A stretch of 64,000 nt of DNA, from NCBI RefSeq assembly GCF_016808335.1, contig NC_053139.1, positions 19,654,782 to 19,718,781 of the forward strand. The letters run 5' to 3'. The notes beneath the pieces are model-generated. The model worked only from the letters and a program-made list of their open reading frames with translations. It was not told the origin of the DNA and did not search any database. The DNA is from Panicum virgatum (lineage: Eukaryota; Streptophyta; Magnoliopsida; Poales; Poaceae). Shown here in pieces: positions 21,365 to 32,603 of this stretch (its first letter is position 1; each line of letters begins with the position of its first letter). Position numbers and translations under genes: made by a program.

Positions 21365-21619
21365 TGCACAACCTTAATGGTTGAGCGCTTGCTCATATGC
21401 AAACCTGATGGCTTTTGTCCCTGACTGCATATAGATGCAAACCTCATGTATATATATGGAACTATGGATGACTAGTATCAATATTATATGCTCAGTTTTA
21501 GTGAATCATTATGAATGTCCAATTGTTGATTTATCCTGTGATGAATGAACCTTTGAAGCTCAATATGAAATATGTATTAACTGCTTAGATCTTATCTGTT
21601 TTTTTAATTCATATAAACT

Positions 21620-21810
21620 ATCGCATTGAACCATCGGTCAGTATAACTTAAATATTGTGTCGAATGATCGGTCAGTATAACTTTATTCCGACGCCACTTA
21701 AAACGACCTATAGCAGGGGTCGGTATAACTTTATACCGACCGATGATGCGTCGGTACATGGGCTTATACTGACCCTTACAGTGTCGGTGATGAGGGGCTG
21801 TGCTATAGTG
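21620..21810. mobile_element. One end of a CACTA element (CGGTATAACTTTATACCG repeats)
   Basis: The sequence ends GTGCTATAGTG at 21810, the complement of a CACTATAGCAC terminus. It is preceded by four or five direct and inverted copies of a motif near GTCGGTATAACTTTATACCG, a subterminal repeat unlike those of the other CACTA elements here. No matching left terminus preceded by the flanking CCT was found, so the element is truncated or its other end is not recognisable. Confidence 0.55.
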
Positions 21811-22247
21811 CCTTTAACAAAAAGCGAAGAAAAAACGTGTTATCGAGGGATTGCTCTAGGAAATTTCTTTGGAATCCAGAAGGGAGGAGGAAGGACCTTG
21901 ACAGCTGGTGAACTCAAGTTCTATGACCTTGACAGCTCGGTCAGACATAACGGAGCCAAAGGGAAAGCTACTGCTAGGCATGTTTACGGGTATAGCCAGT
22001 GTCCATCTCTGATGACCCCACCTGTTTTGCACTTGGGACCTTTCTGCTTTACAGAACCCAGGAGGCCTCAAGAACTAACAGCTGGATCTCACAACCGCAC
22101 GCGTGTAATCCACCATTACAGGTGGTGTTCGTCGCTGCTAATAGTTACGTATACCAGTGTGGAATGTTAATTTGTCGCTCCCATTTTCGGCATCAACAGA
22201 TTCTTATAAGATCACTCTTGAACGTTCATGAAACAGTACGGAAAAAA

Positions 22248-22259
22248 TCTATATATACC
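22248..22259 (+). promoter_or_regulatory. TATA box of the second TBL gene
   Basis: TCTATATATACC lies about 100 bases upstream of the ATG at 22361, a normal plant core promoter distance with a leader of about 70 bases. Confidence 0.55.
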
Positions 22260-22360
22260 CATACACGGGTCATGAACAAGGAATATTTCCATGCTGAATC
22301 ACAAATCTATTGTTAGTTTGTTACTCGTTAGTCTTGGGATCTGTTTGCTAGAAGCCCAAA

Positions 22361-23569
22361 ATGAAGTTTCATGAAATCAAGCTTCCATACCCCATCATCC
22401 ATTGTGCCATCCCCGCCGCCCTCCTCGCGACGTGCCTTTTGATCCTCGCCGTAGTGATCCTGCCCGACCACCGCGAGCCGCTGCTGCCGCCGATGGCGAC
22501 CGACGACGGTCATGGCGGCGGCAACCAGTCGTGCAACATCTTCAAGGGAGAGTGGGTGCCGGACCCGGGCACGCCACGCTACACCACGGAGACCTGCCCC
22601 GTGATCCACGGCCACTACGACTGCGCGCGGTACGGCCGGCCGGACCTCGGGTTCGTGCGGTGGCGGTGGCGCCCCGCGGGGTGCGAGCTGCCGCGCCTCG
22701 ACGCGGCGCGGTTCCTGCGCGCGGCGAGGGGCAGGTCCATGGCGTTCGTCGGGGACTCGCTCGCCAGGAACCAGATGCACTCGCTGGTGTGCCTCCTGGC
22801 GCGCGCCGAGCGGCCGTCGCCGTGGACGAACGCGGCGAGGCACGCGTACCGCTTCGGGCGGCACGGGTTCACGGTCGCGTCGTTCTGGTCGCCGTTCCTC
22901 GTCCGCGCCGTCGAGGCGGACCCGGACGGGCCGACGGGGAGCGGGGCGGGCCTGTGGAGGCTCCACCTCGACGAGCCGGACGCCGGGTGGGCGGCGCGCG
23001 CCGGCGAGTTCGACTACGTGGTGGTGTCGGCGGGGAGCTGGTTCTTCCGCCCGTCCGTGTTCCACGAGCGCGGCCGCCTCGTCGGCTGCAACGGCTGCCT
23101 CGCGCCCAACGTCGCCGACCTCACGCTCCGGTACCCGCTGAGGAAGGCGTTCCGGACCGCGCTCCGGGCGGCGGCGGCGGCGGGTGCGCCCGGGCGCCGC
23201 GCCAGGACGGTGGTCGTGCGCACGCTCTCGCCGTCGCACTACGAGAACGGGGCGTGGAACGAGGACGGCGACTGCGCGCGGACGCGGCCGCTCGCGCGCG
23301 GCGGGTGGGAGATGAACGCGGTGGAGAAGGAGATGTACGCGATACAGGCGGAGGAGTTCGCCGTGGCGGCGGGGAGGGAGGGGAAGGGGGCGAGGATGCT
23401 GCTGCTCGACGCGACGGAGGCGATGGCGCTGCGGCCGGACGCGCACCCGAGCAAGTACCGTCTGTGGCAGCCCGACAGGTTCAACGTGTCGCACGACTGT
23501 TTGCACTGGTGCCTGCCCGGCGCCATGGACGCCTGCAACGACATGCTCATCCACATGTTGCTGCACTAG
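22361..23569 (+). CDS. Trichome birefringence-like (TBL) O-acetyltransferase, intronless
   Basis: One open frame of 402 residues. The N-terminal anchor (about 12-34) is followed directly by the TBL/PMR5-N segment (CNIFKGEWVP, WRWRP), the GDS motif FVGDSLARN (131-133), and the C-terminal DCLH (379-382), so all residues of the catalytic triad are present. Predicted Golgi membrane polysaccharide O-acetyltransferase of the TBL19-27/AXY4 type, like its neighbour; the acceptor is not determinable here. The frame runs straight through the point where the paralogue at 16368 has its intron (after LLxK/LLAR), so this copy lost the intron or arose through a spliced intermediate. The start was chosen as the first ATG after the TATA box and just before the anchor. 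The antisense strand is also open but is a GC-bias shadow. Confidence 0.9.
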   Translation: MKFHEIKLPYPIIHCAIPAALLATCLLILAVVILPDHREPLLPPMATDDGHGGGNQSCNIFKGEWVPDPGTPRYTTETCPVIHGHYDCARYGRPDLGFVRWRWRPAGCELPRLDAARFLRAARGRSMAFVGDSLARNQMHSLVCLLARAERPSPWTNAARHAYRFGRHGFTVASFWSPFLVRAVEADPDGPTGSGAGLWRLHLDEPDAGWAARAGEFDYVVVSAGSWFFRPSVFHERGRLVGCNGCLAPNVADLTLRYPLRKAFRTALRAAAAAGAPGRRARTVVVRTLSPSHYENGAWNEDGDCARTRPLARGGWEMNAVEKEMYAIQAEEFAVAAGREGKGARMLLLDATEAMALRPDAHPSKYRLWQPDRFNVSHDCLHWCLPGAMDACNDMLIHMLLH

Positions 23570-23654
23570 AAACAGGGCCCGACTCGACGAGTAGCAATTC
23601 TTTTGATATTTGGTTTCGGTGCGCCGTTATATATTATCAGTTGTAGAGTGTTGT

Positions 23655-23840
23655 ACCATGCATAAACCAAGCTGCATCTGACAAACGAGCACCGAGAATA
23701 TGAAATTACTGCAGATATTATGCATGACTTAGCTATATTGAGTCTTGTGGATTGTGATTAACTGTAATCGGTGAATTGGAGATAAAAACAATACTAGACA
23801 TATATACCACATACCAGCAAGCAAGCAAGTTGTTACTGCC
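23655..23840 (+). repeat. Direct duplication, unit A, downstream of the second TBL gene
   Basis: From ATGCATAAACCAAGCTGC through AGCAAGCAAG this segment is repeated at 24113-24300 with substitutions and small indels. Unit A is followed by a run of CTGCAG repeats (about 23860-23880). Confidence 0.7.
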
Positions 23841-24112
23841 TTTTACTAGCTGGTTGCTGCAGCTGCAGCTGCAGCTGCAGCCAGTCGCATGTAGCACAGC
23901 CCAACAGGGCCCAAGCATACTCCTACGTAACAATCCAGGTGTGAGCTGCTGACGGCCACGGCTGTGCAGACCACCATTCTGACCGGTATGCACAATTCGG
24001 TCAGACCGATTAGGGTGACTTTGTCAAAATATAAATTTAACTTTACAATTGCGTAGCTCTCATTGAGATGATCAAAATTCATATATAGACGATCAAAATT
24101 CATATATAGAAC

Positions 24113-24300
24113 GCATAAACCAAGCTGCCGCTGGCAAACAATCACCGAGAGTATGAAATTCCTGTTGAAATTCCTGAAGATATTATGCATGACCTAGCTA
24201 TATCAGAGTTTCGTAGATTGTTAACTTTAATTGGTCAATCGGAGATAAAAATAATACTAGAGATAGGCATAGATACCAGCAAGCAAGCGGGAGCTCCTGT
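24113..24300 (+). repeat. Direct duplication, unit B
   Basis: Second copy of the 23655-23840 segment, sharing CATAAACCAAGCTGC, ATTATGCATGAC and TACCAGCAAGCAAGC. Local divergence is considerable, so the duplication is old. Confidence 0.7.
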
Positions 24301-24304
24301 ATAT

Positions 24305-24740
24305 CTTGTGGAATATGGTTAAGCAACTTATCTATAAAGCCCACTAAAGTCCATCTACTGCAAAAGTATTGAATCAATATTTCAAAAATGTTGATGCAAC
24401 AATTGGAAAATGTTGAATTAGCATTTCGAAAATGTTGAATCAATATTCTAAAAATGTTGAACCAATATTTTTGCCTCATCTTCTTCGGCGTCGGCGGCAG
24501 GGAGCGGCGTGCGCGGGGAGCGGGTGACGGCGGTGGAGCCGACAGCTGCAGCGGTTGTGGAGCAGGTGGCGACGCGCGGCGGAGCCTGTAGCGGCAATGA
24601 CGGCGGAGCAGTGGGGCAGCACGCGCGGAGTTGGCGGCGGGGGGGGGGGGGGAGAGTGTTGAGGGGAGAGAGAGAGAGCAAGCTAGGGTTAGAGGTGGAT
24701 CCAAAGGTTGTGATTATTTGCACGAATCTCAAACACTAGA
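24305..24740. repeat. GTTGAA-rich degenerate repeat and GC-rich tail
   Basis: About 24360-24470 repeats a motif near AAAATGTTGAATCAATATT four or five times, followed by a GC-rich stretch with a 13-G run near 24639. A similar GTTGAA repeat in the other orientation is at 29760-29945, suggesting the same repeat family. No ends were defined. Confidence 0.4.
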
Positions 24741-25429
24741 ATGGTGGGGAAGAAAAAAAAATCTTTCGGAGGATCGGCGGCAAGCAAGTAGCACAGTTTT
24801 GCCGTAACAATCCAGGGCCCAAGCATACTCCTACCCTAGTATGAAACTGTAGTCGCATCCATGTTTTCCTAAATGCTAAACGGTACACGGGCGGTGACCC
24901 TCCGTTTAGCGTTTAGAGTGTTTAGACGGCGTCTAGACGGATTAAACGGGTTTGCTACTGTAGCAAAGTTTCAACCGTTTATGTGTGTGTGTATATATAT
25001 ATATGTCAATTTTTCATATAAGACACAGAACATGTACAAAACATGAGAAGAGAACAAGAACATGAGTCACAGAACTGCACATACCTTGCATAATTGGAGT
25101 TTCTGAACTTGCATAACTCCATGTCCACTCCTTTGACTCCATATAATCTATGCACATATAGGAGAAAATAAATACTGTCAGACAAAGTTATAAGTATTTG
25201 GCTGTTTGCAAACTAAAGCCACATGCATTAATATGAAACTATGATTCACATCACAATTCAGTTCAGAATTAGTAGAAGTGGCAAACATTAGGCAAATCAC
25301 AAATGATTCACAAACAACCAACACACAACATAGTTCTCAAGTCACAACTCACAAGTCACAAGGCACAAATAGGACAGCCGACAGCATTACACAAATCACA
25401 CACATAATAAAAAAAGGCTCTGATCATAT

Positions 25430-28054
25430 CATATGACTTGGAGCAGCTCAATTGTCACTAGTCCCAACCCCCTTCTCTGCCTCATAGCCTGCTGTGACCA
25501 CATCTTCTTGGTCAGATTCAAACTCAATTTCTTCCTCATTAATAGGATCATCCTCAGGTTCAGAGTATATGTCTTCTTCAATCTCTCTTGGCTGATTCAG
25601 TCTTGCACTTCTCCGAAGTCTAGTGACTTCCTCAGCACTACAAGTTTCTGCAATTAGCTGTCATGTTAGCCCCGTAACAGGATCAACATAACTGTTTTCA
25701 TCCTCTTCTCCACCTTCCACAATCCATCCTTGAGCACATGTTGCTTCAGTAGCTAGAAGGGGATCCACCATTTTGTTCTTCTTAGCCTTTTCTTTCTTCT
25801 GTGCATGGATAGCATTGAATTGAACGAACACAAGTTGCTCAAGCCTCTCAGAAGTGAGCTTGTTCCTTTTTTTAGTATGAATCTACAAAAATCAGATTGT
25901 GAAAGGAGTGTATAACACAGAATTTGAGAATTTGTAGCTCTTCTTTAGGATGCTTACCCCTTCATGCCAACTCCAATTTCTTTCACAACCTGATGCACTT
26001 GAAGTCAAGGATAGAATTCTGATAGCCATCTTTTGTAGTACTGGTACTTATGTTCCATAGTTTCCCCACCATTTGGCTGCAAAAAATAGAAACAAAAAAA
26101 TTACTAATACTTAGATAGCTGAAATACTAACTTGTAGAACTGATACAAATTTTAACTTGCATACCAGGATTCATGTCAAAGTCCTTATAGCCAGCAATAG
26201 CCACTTGTTTTGCAAAATGACCAACACGGTCTTTGAACTTGTGCACCTCATCATTCAGTAATTGGGATTGCTTATCATAATCACCAAGGTAGAATGTTTC
26301 TACAGTTATTAAGAACCCATCCATGACTTCCTCAGATTGAAATATGGAGTCATCATTGTAGCTGTAATAGGGGTTCAAGAAGTAAGCAGCCATGTGAAGA
26401 GGACAGTCCAGCCTATTTTTCATCTTCACATTAATGATTTCCATGATGGAACTATACAACCCTGCTGCCCCAGGAATGTTTCCAATAGCCACCTTGATGT
26501 CTTCCTTGGCCTTAAGGATTTCTCCATAAAGAAATGCCATTGATGGCTTCACATCCCCATCAACCATCCGAAGTACTTTCACCAATGGCTCAAATACCCT
26601 CAAGCAAAGTGCAACAGAACTCCAAAAATTTGGCCTCACCAAGGTGGCTGTGGCTTGCACTCCTTTTGCACTCTTGACATGGTTTATCTTCTCCCACTCG
26701 TCACTTTGAGACATCTTCCTTAGCTGCTCCTTCTCATACAAACTCTGCATGGTGAGAAAGTTGGATGCAAATCTGGTCACGCCTGGCCAAACAATCTCTC
26801 TTTTCTTTGTAAACTTCCTCATCAATGCCAAGGTCCTATGGTGTGCATAAATGAAGATTGTCAATGACTTTGCTTGATTAATTGTGGTCTTGAACTTTTT
26901 CATCTTTCCCATTCCTTTAAGCATCAAATTGATTGTGTGAGTTGCACATGAAGTCCAAAATATTTTAGGCCTCTCTACAGACAACAAATCCTTTGCTGCC
27001 ATGTTGTTTGAAGCATTATCTGTGACTACTTGATCTACATTGTCAGCTCCAACTTTGTCAATGCAGCTGTTCACATACTGAAAAATGAGTTCTCCAGTGT
27101 GGGACTCGGCTGAAACTTCTTTTGACTCAAGAAAGCATGTACCAATACTACAATTGACACACATATTCATAATGCTTCTTCATTTCTGTTCTGTCCAGGC
27201 ATCTGTCATAATGGAGCAGCCATTCTTGTGCCATTCTTTCTCATGTTCCTTCAACATCTCCTTTGTATCTTGAACTTCCTCTTGCAGCAGCTTCTCTCTC
27301 AACTCATGCTGATAAGGCTTCTTTGCACCTGGCCCAAAGCGACCAGCAGCTTCAATCATTTGATCAAACTCTATATTATTGATTGAATTGAAAGGTACTC
27401 CTGAAAAAGTGAAAATTAATGCAATTCATGGTTATAAACTAGGAAGTTAGGCGACAAAAATCAAATACTTGCTCCAAATCTTGAAACAAACTTACTTCGA
27501 ACATACAACCACTTTCCCACATATCTCTTGAACCTATGAAGTCTTTCTTTCATGACATGCTCACTGATTTTTTGCTGATGGAGCTTCTTCCCCTTGGCCA
27601 ACGAACTAGAGTCCATAGGCTTTGTGAAGTTGTCCATAGGACCCATCACACGTGATCATGAGCCTCCAATCTCATCAAGCCCAGTATTTTCTTCCGGTGG
27701 CGGTTCCACATCTGAATCAACATCAATCGTAACAGCATCTCTAACCTCTTGGTCTTTCTCCTTTCTAGCCCTTTTAGCTCTCCCAGACTCTGCAATAGCT
27801 TTCCTACACTTTTCTTTGTCCTCCGGAGTGGCATTGGGGCATGGACGAACTTCTCCTTTCTTACCGGCAATATGCAATTTGAGCCTATAGATGTCTGCCT
27901 TCACAACCTTTGGGCACAACTTGCACTTGATTACATTCAAGTCATTTGGATCAATCAAAACTCCATACTCCCACCCCACATCATCAAAATTTCTCTTAAG
28001 GGCAGGGGCAGGAGCTGGCTGGTCCACGGATGGCCGGGATGCAGCAGATGACAT
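25430..28054 (-). pseudogene. hAT transposase (BED finger + DUF659 + dimerisation tail), decayed
   Basis: Exon 1 starts at 28054 (MSSAASRPSVDQ) and has a BED-type zinc finger, CKLCPKVVKADIYRLKLHIAG, then an acidic linker; a TGA follows GGS near 27656. The next block (27649 to about 27490) contains GPMDNF. DUF659 follows with CSIMTDAWTEQK, a TGA (about 27180), then the long frame 27170-26127 (VVTDNASNNMAAKDLL, IFWTSCATHTINLML). The C-terminal dimerisation signature, MAIRILSLTSSASGCERNW, lies near 26040-25970 after an intron, with a TAA just before it, and a last exon with IHTKKRNKL near 25890. It would cut and paste hAT elements, but at least three in-frame stops make it inactive. Confidence 0.82.
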
Positions 28055-28409
28055 CCTGCAAATGGCATGTCATCGACCTTTAAATCAGATCATAATAGAG
28101 CTAGATTGAATCATTGAAGTACTTGGTTGGCCTGAAGCCTGAATCTGAACTTAATCGAGCTAATTTGCAAGCATCAGAAAGTAAGGAACAAAGCAGTATG
28201 GAACAACAAGCATCAGGAAGTATGGAACAAGTATCAGGAATAGAGCAAGCATCAGGAAGTATCTGAAATTCTGAATCTGAACAACAAGTAAAAGGGATGG
28301 CAAGCATCAGGAAGTATGGAGCAGAGCAGTACCTGCGTCACGGCTGGAGCACGACGACACAGGACGGAGCAGGACGCGCACGCAGGAAGGAGCCGAGACC
28401 TGGCGGCGT

Positions 28410-28690
28410 GCGCAGGAACGTGCTCGGAGGCGGCGTCACAGGAACGTGATCGGAGGCGGCGTCGCGGGGCATGCTCGGAGGCGGCGTCGGCTGCTGGTCG
28501 CCAGTGCGCGGGCGAGATCTGGCGGTGTCCGCTCGGAGGCGGTGTCGCGGGGCGTGCTCGGAGGCGGCGTCGACTGCTGGTCGCCGGCATGCGGGCAAGA
28601 GCAGGCGGCGTGCGCTCGGAGGCGGCGTCGCGGGGCATGCTCGGAGGCGGCGCCGCGGGCGAGACCTAGTGGCGTGCGTACGAGGTGGGG
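28410..28690. repeat. GC-rich tandem repeat (CTCGGAGGCGGCGTCG units)
   Basis: The phrase CTCGGAGGCGGCGTCG recurs about seven times at irregular spacing upstream of the hAT transposase start, inside the element. It opens spurious frames on both strands. It may be a leader or enhancer region of the transposon. Confidence 0.6.
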
Positions 28691-29040
28691 AAAAATCCCC
28701 TCTGAACCCTAGCCCTTTCTACTTATACCCGCCCCAGATTTCACTCCATCGCCCGCCAAGTTTCCCGCCGTTCCATCCCCCCCCCCCGCGTGCTGCTCCC
28801 GCTAGCCGATTTCGGCACTCGGCCATCACCTAAACGCGACGGGAGATGGCCGTTTCGGCGTCCAGACCCGTCTCCCTGCCGTTCCGTTTAGGACGTCTTC
28901 AACGTTTTTTTACCGTCTTTGACCGTCTAAACGGAAAACCCATTTAACAGCCTGCCCAGGCCCTAAACTCCACGACACCCTGTCGTTTACCGTCTATTAG
29001 ACGGCCGTTTAAAACTGTTTAGGATAATAGGGAGTCGCAT

Positions 29041-29640
29041 GTAGCACAGTCCAACAGGGCCCAAGCATACTCCGACCATAACAATCCAGGTGTGTGTCTT
29101 GCCGTCAAACATATAGTCTAGCTAATCCCTATATAGCAAGAAGCGAACGACCCTCCGGTTGCTCCAACGCCCCTGGTGCGACGCGTGGCGCTGTGGCGGT
29201 GTGGATTAGACACAGCTCGCTGCTGGGTTTGAATTTCGGCCCACCTCGCTCCTTGTGTTACCGCCTCTCCATGGGTTTGGGCCAATCGCCCCTCGTGCCT
29301 GCTGCCTTTCTTGCCTAGAGAAGGATCATCGCTACTGGGCGCGGCGAGGTGCGCGGCCCACCTAGTTGCTGCTATTGCCCATCAAATACTTATGCGTTGT
29401 CCAATTTGATTTTTCTTTACCACCCAGCCCCCTCCCTGGAAATCCTATCCATCTTCCACTAGATTTTTATCTATGTATCTTTCACTGTTTGAGATTCGGG
29501 CAACAACTAAACAACTATGATTATAGCACGTGGGCCGGCGGGACATGCAAACGGAGCGCGTCGCTTGGGGCATGCAGGCAGTAATGGATGTCCACGTGTC
29601 GTGATGCAAGTAGAGGAGAGGATGGGACGTTAAAATAGAT
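29041..29640. other. Intergenic, no gene seen
   Basis: The stretch opens with AGCACAG...CCCAAGCATACTCC, which also occurs at 23895-23925 and in part at 24793-24835, showing that the hAT element entered an already duplicated region. The remainder gives no recognisable product. Confidence 0.45.
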
Positions 29641-29759
29641 TTCCAACTTCAACCGAAATTTTCTGTCCAACCATACATCCAATTAAAAATCCGTTTGAAC
29701 CACAATATTCGTCGAAATTAATGCAAGAAAACAAGATCCAATATGCAATATTTTTAATT

Positions 29760-29945
29760 TGTTATGCAGCAGTTCAACAATTTAATATATTAGTTCAACA
29801 ATTTAATATATCTGTTTAACATTTGTATTGTATTGTTTCAACATTTTTATAAAAAATTGTTGAATTGGTTCTTCCAAAGTGTTGAATTCGTTTTCTTCCA
29901 ATGCTGAATTCGTTTGATAATAATGTTGAATCCATTACAAGTGTC
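29760..29945. repeat. GTTGAA/TTCAACA-rich degenerate repeat
   Basis: Repeated TTCAACAATTTAATATAT and GTTGAATTCGTTT-like units. The same style of repeat as 24360-24470, in the opposite sense. Confidence 0.4.
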
Positions 29946-30149
29946 AAGTCAAAAAAATACATGATTAGTTTTAGTCCACTCGCATTGTCTGCTCTTAGAC
30001 CGCCGCACTGCCTCTCTCTCTTTATTCTGTTCTGTTTTTTTTTTTGGCTTCGCAATGGGTTGTGCGCTACCAGGCCGGTGGGCTAAGATGGGCTGTGCGA
30101 TAACTTGCTTATCTATCTTCCGAGTGATAGCCCCCACCCACTCACACAC

Positions 30150-30173
30150 CCCAACACACACACACACACACAC
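30150..30173. repeat. (AC)n microsatellite
   Basis: A run of roughly eleven AC dinucleotides preceded by imperfect units. Confidence 0.8.
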
Positions 30174-30479
30174 ATTTTGGTCCCGCGCGGGTAAACAATG
30201 TGGGAAGCCTCGCCGCCTGCATACGCACAAATAAAAAATTAGATGCAAAACGTATCTGCTGACGTGATGCAGCTGCAAGCTACTGATGTGCATGCGCATT
30301 TTAGTATTTGTCATTCACTCATTTGTGCTTCAGTCAAGTGATTTTTGCATGTACTGATGTCTGCATTGCATTTTTCATGTCCATGTTCATTCCATTTGAG
30401 CATTTCATGATGTTGGTTTGATTTAAGTAGAGACTGAATGATGTATCATGTATCTGTCATATATGTCAAATAATCTCGC

Positions 30480-30612
30480 GCGCAACTTAACAAGCTCGCT
30501 CATCAAGCTTCTAATGAGCCGAGCCGAGCTTTTAGCTCGTTTCGCTAACATGAGCCAATCTAGCTAATTAAGTGAGCAAATCTAAATGAGCCGAGCCATA
30601 ACGATCGGGCTT
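30480..30612. repeat. GAGCCGAGCC-type degenerate repeat
   Basis: Copies of GAGCCGAGCC and GAGCTCG/AGCTCGCTCA in both orientations, of the kind seen in subterminal zones of hAT-like elements. No ends or duplications were identified. Confidence 0.35.
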
Positions 30613-30800
30613 GATCGAACTGCCTCGTGTTATCCAGCATTTCAGCTGAAGTTGTGTCCATGCATGTAACACTGGTCATGGTCGCCTCGTTGGATATGAG
30701 GTTACTGACTGCTCCCTCGATGGATCGGAGACCCCCACGCACCGTGTTTGTCCAGGCACCAATTATCTATCTACATGGGCCTATAACAAATAAAAGATTG

Positions 30801-31145
30801 AGGTGCTGTTTGTTTCCAAAGATTTTTTTTAATTTCTGTCACATCAAAAGGAATCTTATTATTTTGAAGTATTAAATAAAATCTGTTTATAAATTTTTTT
30901 GACAGCTGAGTGCTAATTCGCGAGACGAATCTAATGAGCCTAACTAATACATAATTTGCTATAGTAATGCTACAGTAACCATCTGCTAATTATGAATTAA
31001 TATATCTTATTAGATTTGTCTCGCAGTTTAGTCTTAGGGTTCTGCACTTAATTTTATAATTAATATTTATTTAATATTTCTAAATATTAATATTTTCTTT
31101 GATGTGACATAGACTAAAATTTAGCCTCTGAAACCAAACAACCCG
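30801..31145. repeat. MITE of the 'GTTTGTTTCC' family
   Basis: Ends AGGTGCTGTTTGTTTCC and, on the other strand, CCGGGTTGTTTGGTTTC are imperfect inverted repeats. The interior has TTCGCGAGACGAATCTAATGAGCC and GCTACAGTAACC, phrases typical of an abundant grass MITE. Superfamily not assigned. Confidence 0.6.
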
Positions 31146-31740
31146 GAGCCTTCCACTTTCACTTAATTTGTTTAATCATTGATGTCATGCTGTGCGTCGC
31201 AGAGTCTCAGCTCACCAGTTTTGTCTGTCTGCAAATCTGATGTAGCATGATTGCCTAGTGGCTTGATAAAATCCAAAATGACGTGCACGAGCTGCTGTCA
31301 CAAGTCGGTCGTCTCAACTTGCATCGTTGCGAATGAGTCGTTAGTTTAATTTTGCGTCCATCAGTTTTCTAACTGCTCCATCAACATATAATAATACTAT
31401 TATTACTCTCATGTAGTATATCGTAACAAGACAAGTAGCAGTAAATTGTTGTGAATGAAAGATCAATGCATATTATTATCATTACACTTACTTTTTCCTA
31501 TCGGTAACTCGCAGGTATACCCTATACTTTACCGTGCTGATGTGATGATAATGACGACGTCGGCCTCCTCTTTGGTTTCTCCCAAGTCCTAATACTTAAA
31601 ACACTATATCTTGGTGTCTCCAATTCTCCATATCCTGCCAAGACATGACAAATTTCACATTATCCATGGAAACATGCGAGCCTGCTGCCCGTGCCCCTCG
31701 CTGATCCTTTAGAGACACAAGAACATCACTGTATACTAGC
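31146..31740. other. Upstream region of the ATL gene
   Basis: No coding sequence. A TATA-like CACTATATC at about 31603-31611 lies some 130 bases before the ATG and could be the ATL core promoter. Confidence 0.35.
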
Positions 31741-32238
31741 ATGACCAACCCAACCGAGATCCTCTCCGTGGTGCTGCTCGTCGCCGGCGTCTCCCTGATG
31801 CTGCTCATCCACATCCTCGTGATCATCTGGGCGTTGCGGCGCGGGCTCGGCTCCCGCGGCACCTCGCACACCACCGACGAGGAGCGCGCGGCGGGCGGCC
31901 GCTGCGGCGCCGGGGGGCTGTCCGCCGGCGAGCTCCGCGCGCTGCCGTGCCACGACTTCGTCAAGCAGGCCGAGGCCGAGGCCGCGGGCGGGGACTGCGC
32001 GGTGTGCCTCGAGGCGTTCGAGCCCGGCGACCGGTGCAGGCGGCTGCCGCGGTGCGAGCACAGCTTCCACGCCGAGTGCGTGGACTCGTGGCTGAGGAAG
32101 AGCGCCGCGTGCCCCGTGTGCCGCGCCGACGTGGTGGACCGGCCGCCCAAGGCGGCGGCGGCGGCGGCGCCAGGGGCTCTGGAGATGGCGGAGAGAACAA
32201 GCACGGCCACATTATTGGGGATCGTCGCTGAAAGATAA
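31741..32238 (+). CDS. ATL-family RING-H2 E3 ubiquitin ligase
   Basis: Intronless, 165 residues, as usual for ATL genes. A hydrophobic membrane segment (about 8-30) is followed by a basic linker, a GGLSAGELRALP block in the place of the ATL GLD motif, and a complete RING-H2 domain with zinc ligands C86, C89, C105, H107, H110, C113, C124 and C127; W117 and P125 are the usual E2-contact residues. The Ala-rich tail has no other motif. It would be a small membrane-anchored ligase that passes ubiquitin from an E2 enzyme to a target; substrate unknown. The start is the first ATG ahead of the membrane segment. Confidence 0.9.
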   Translation: MTNPTEILSVVLLVAGVSLMLLIHILVIIWALRRGLGSRGTSHTTDEERAAGGRCGAGGLSAGELRALPCHDFVKQAEAEAAGGDCAVCLEAFEPGDRCRRLPRCEHSFHAECVDSWLRKSAACPVCRADVVDRPPKAAAAAAPGALEMAERTSTATLLGIVAER

Positions 32239-32603
32239 GCCGAAGGATTGGCACTCGATCGGCGTGTTACGTAGTTGCACAGGATTTGTGTTGTTTGTGG
32301 AAATAGCCTGTACATGTATCGTGGTATGTATTTCTCTTCGGATTTACTATTCTGATCTGATGGTGGAGGAAAGATTGGCACTCGACCAACATGAAAAGAT
32401 CTATTATCCGTTTTCTCATACAACAGAGGAATAGGTTCGTTCATGAATTACCATATATCTTCTAGACAAATGCAAGCCTACTTTTATAGAAAGAAAAAAA
32501 AAGTCCATTTTACTCTGCTCGCCTTTGTTCACTTTGTCCATCCCACTTCACCAAAATATTGGCTTAATTTACTCTCTCTGCTCCTATTACACTAGATTAT
32601 TTA

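Larger units (their letters stand above)
24859..29032 (-). mobile_element. hAT transposon, 4.2 kb, defective
   Basis: Flanked by a perfect 8-bp duplication AGTCGCAT (24851-24858 and 29033-29040). Ends CCATGTTTTCCTAAA and, on the other strand, CCCTATTATCCTAAA are imperfect inverted repeats. Subterminal zones contain repeated CGTTTA/TAAACG motifs on both sides, as expected for hAT transposase binding. The interior carries a multi-exon minus-strand transposase gene with several stop codons, so this was once an autonomous element. Confidence 0.88.

Noticed and set aside
21655..22170. 171-residue plus-strand frame
   Set aside because: Begins in CACTA subterminal repeats, no domain, no conserved composition.
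22328..23646. 412- and 414-residue alternative frames over the second TBL gene
   Set aside because: They lack motifs and are Arg/Gly-rich; the sense frame has all TBL motifs.
24198..24732. Minus-strand frames with Pro/Leu/Arg-rich start
   Set aside because: They cover the GTTGAA repeat and a poly-G tract; not supported as genes.
28252..28833. Ala/Arg-rich frames on both strands
   Set aside because: Produced by the CTCGGAGGCGGCGTCG repeats in the hAT element.
31596..32444. 282-residue minus-strand frame opposite the ATL gene
   Set aside because: No domain; the sense frame carries a full RING-H2 domain.
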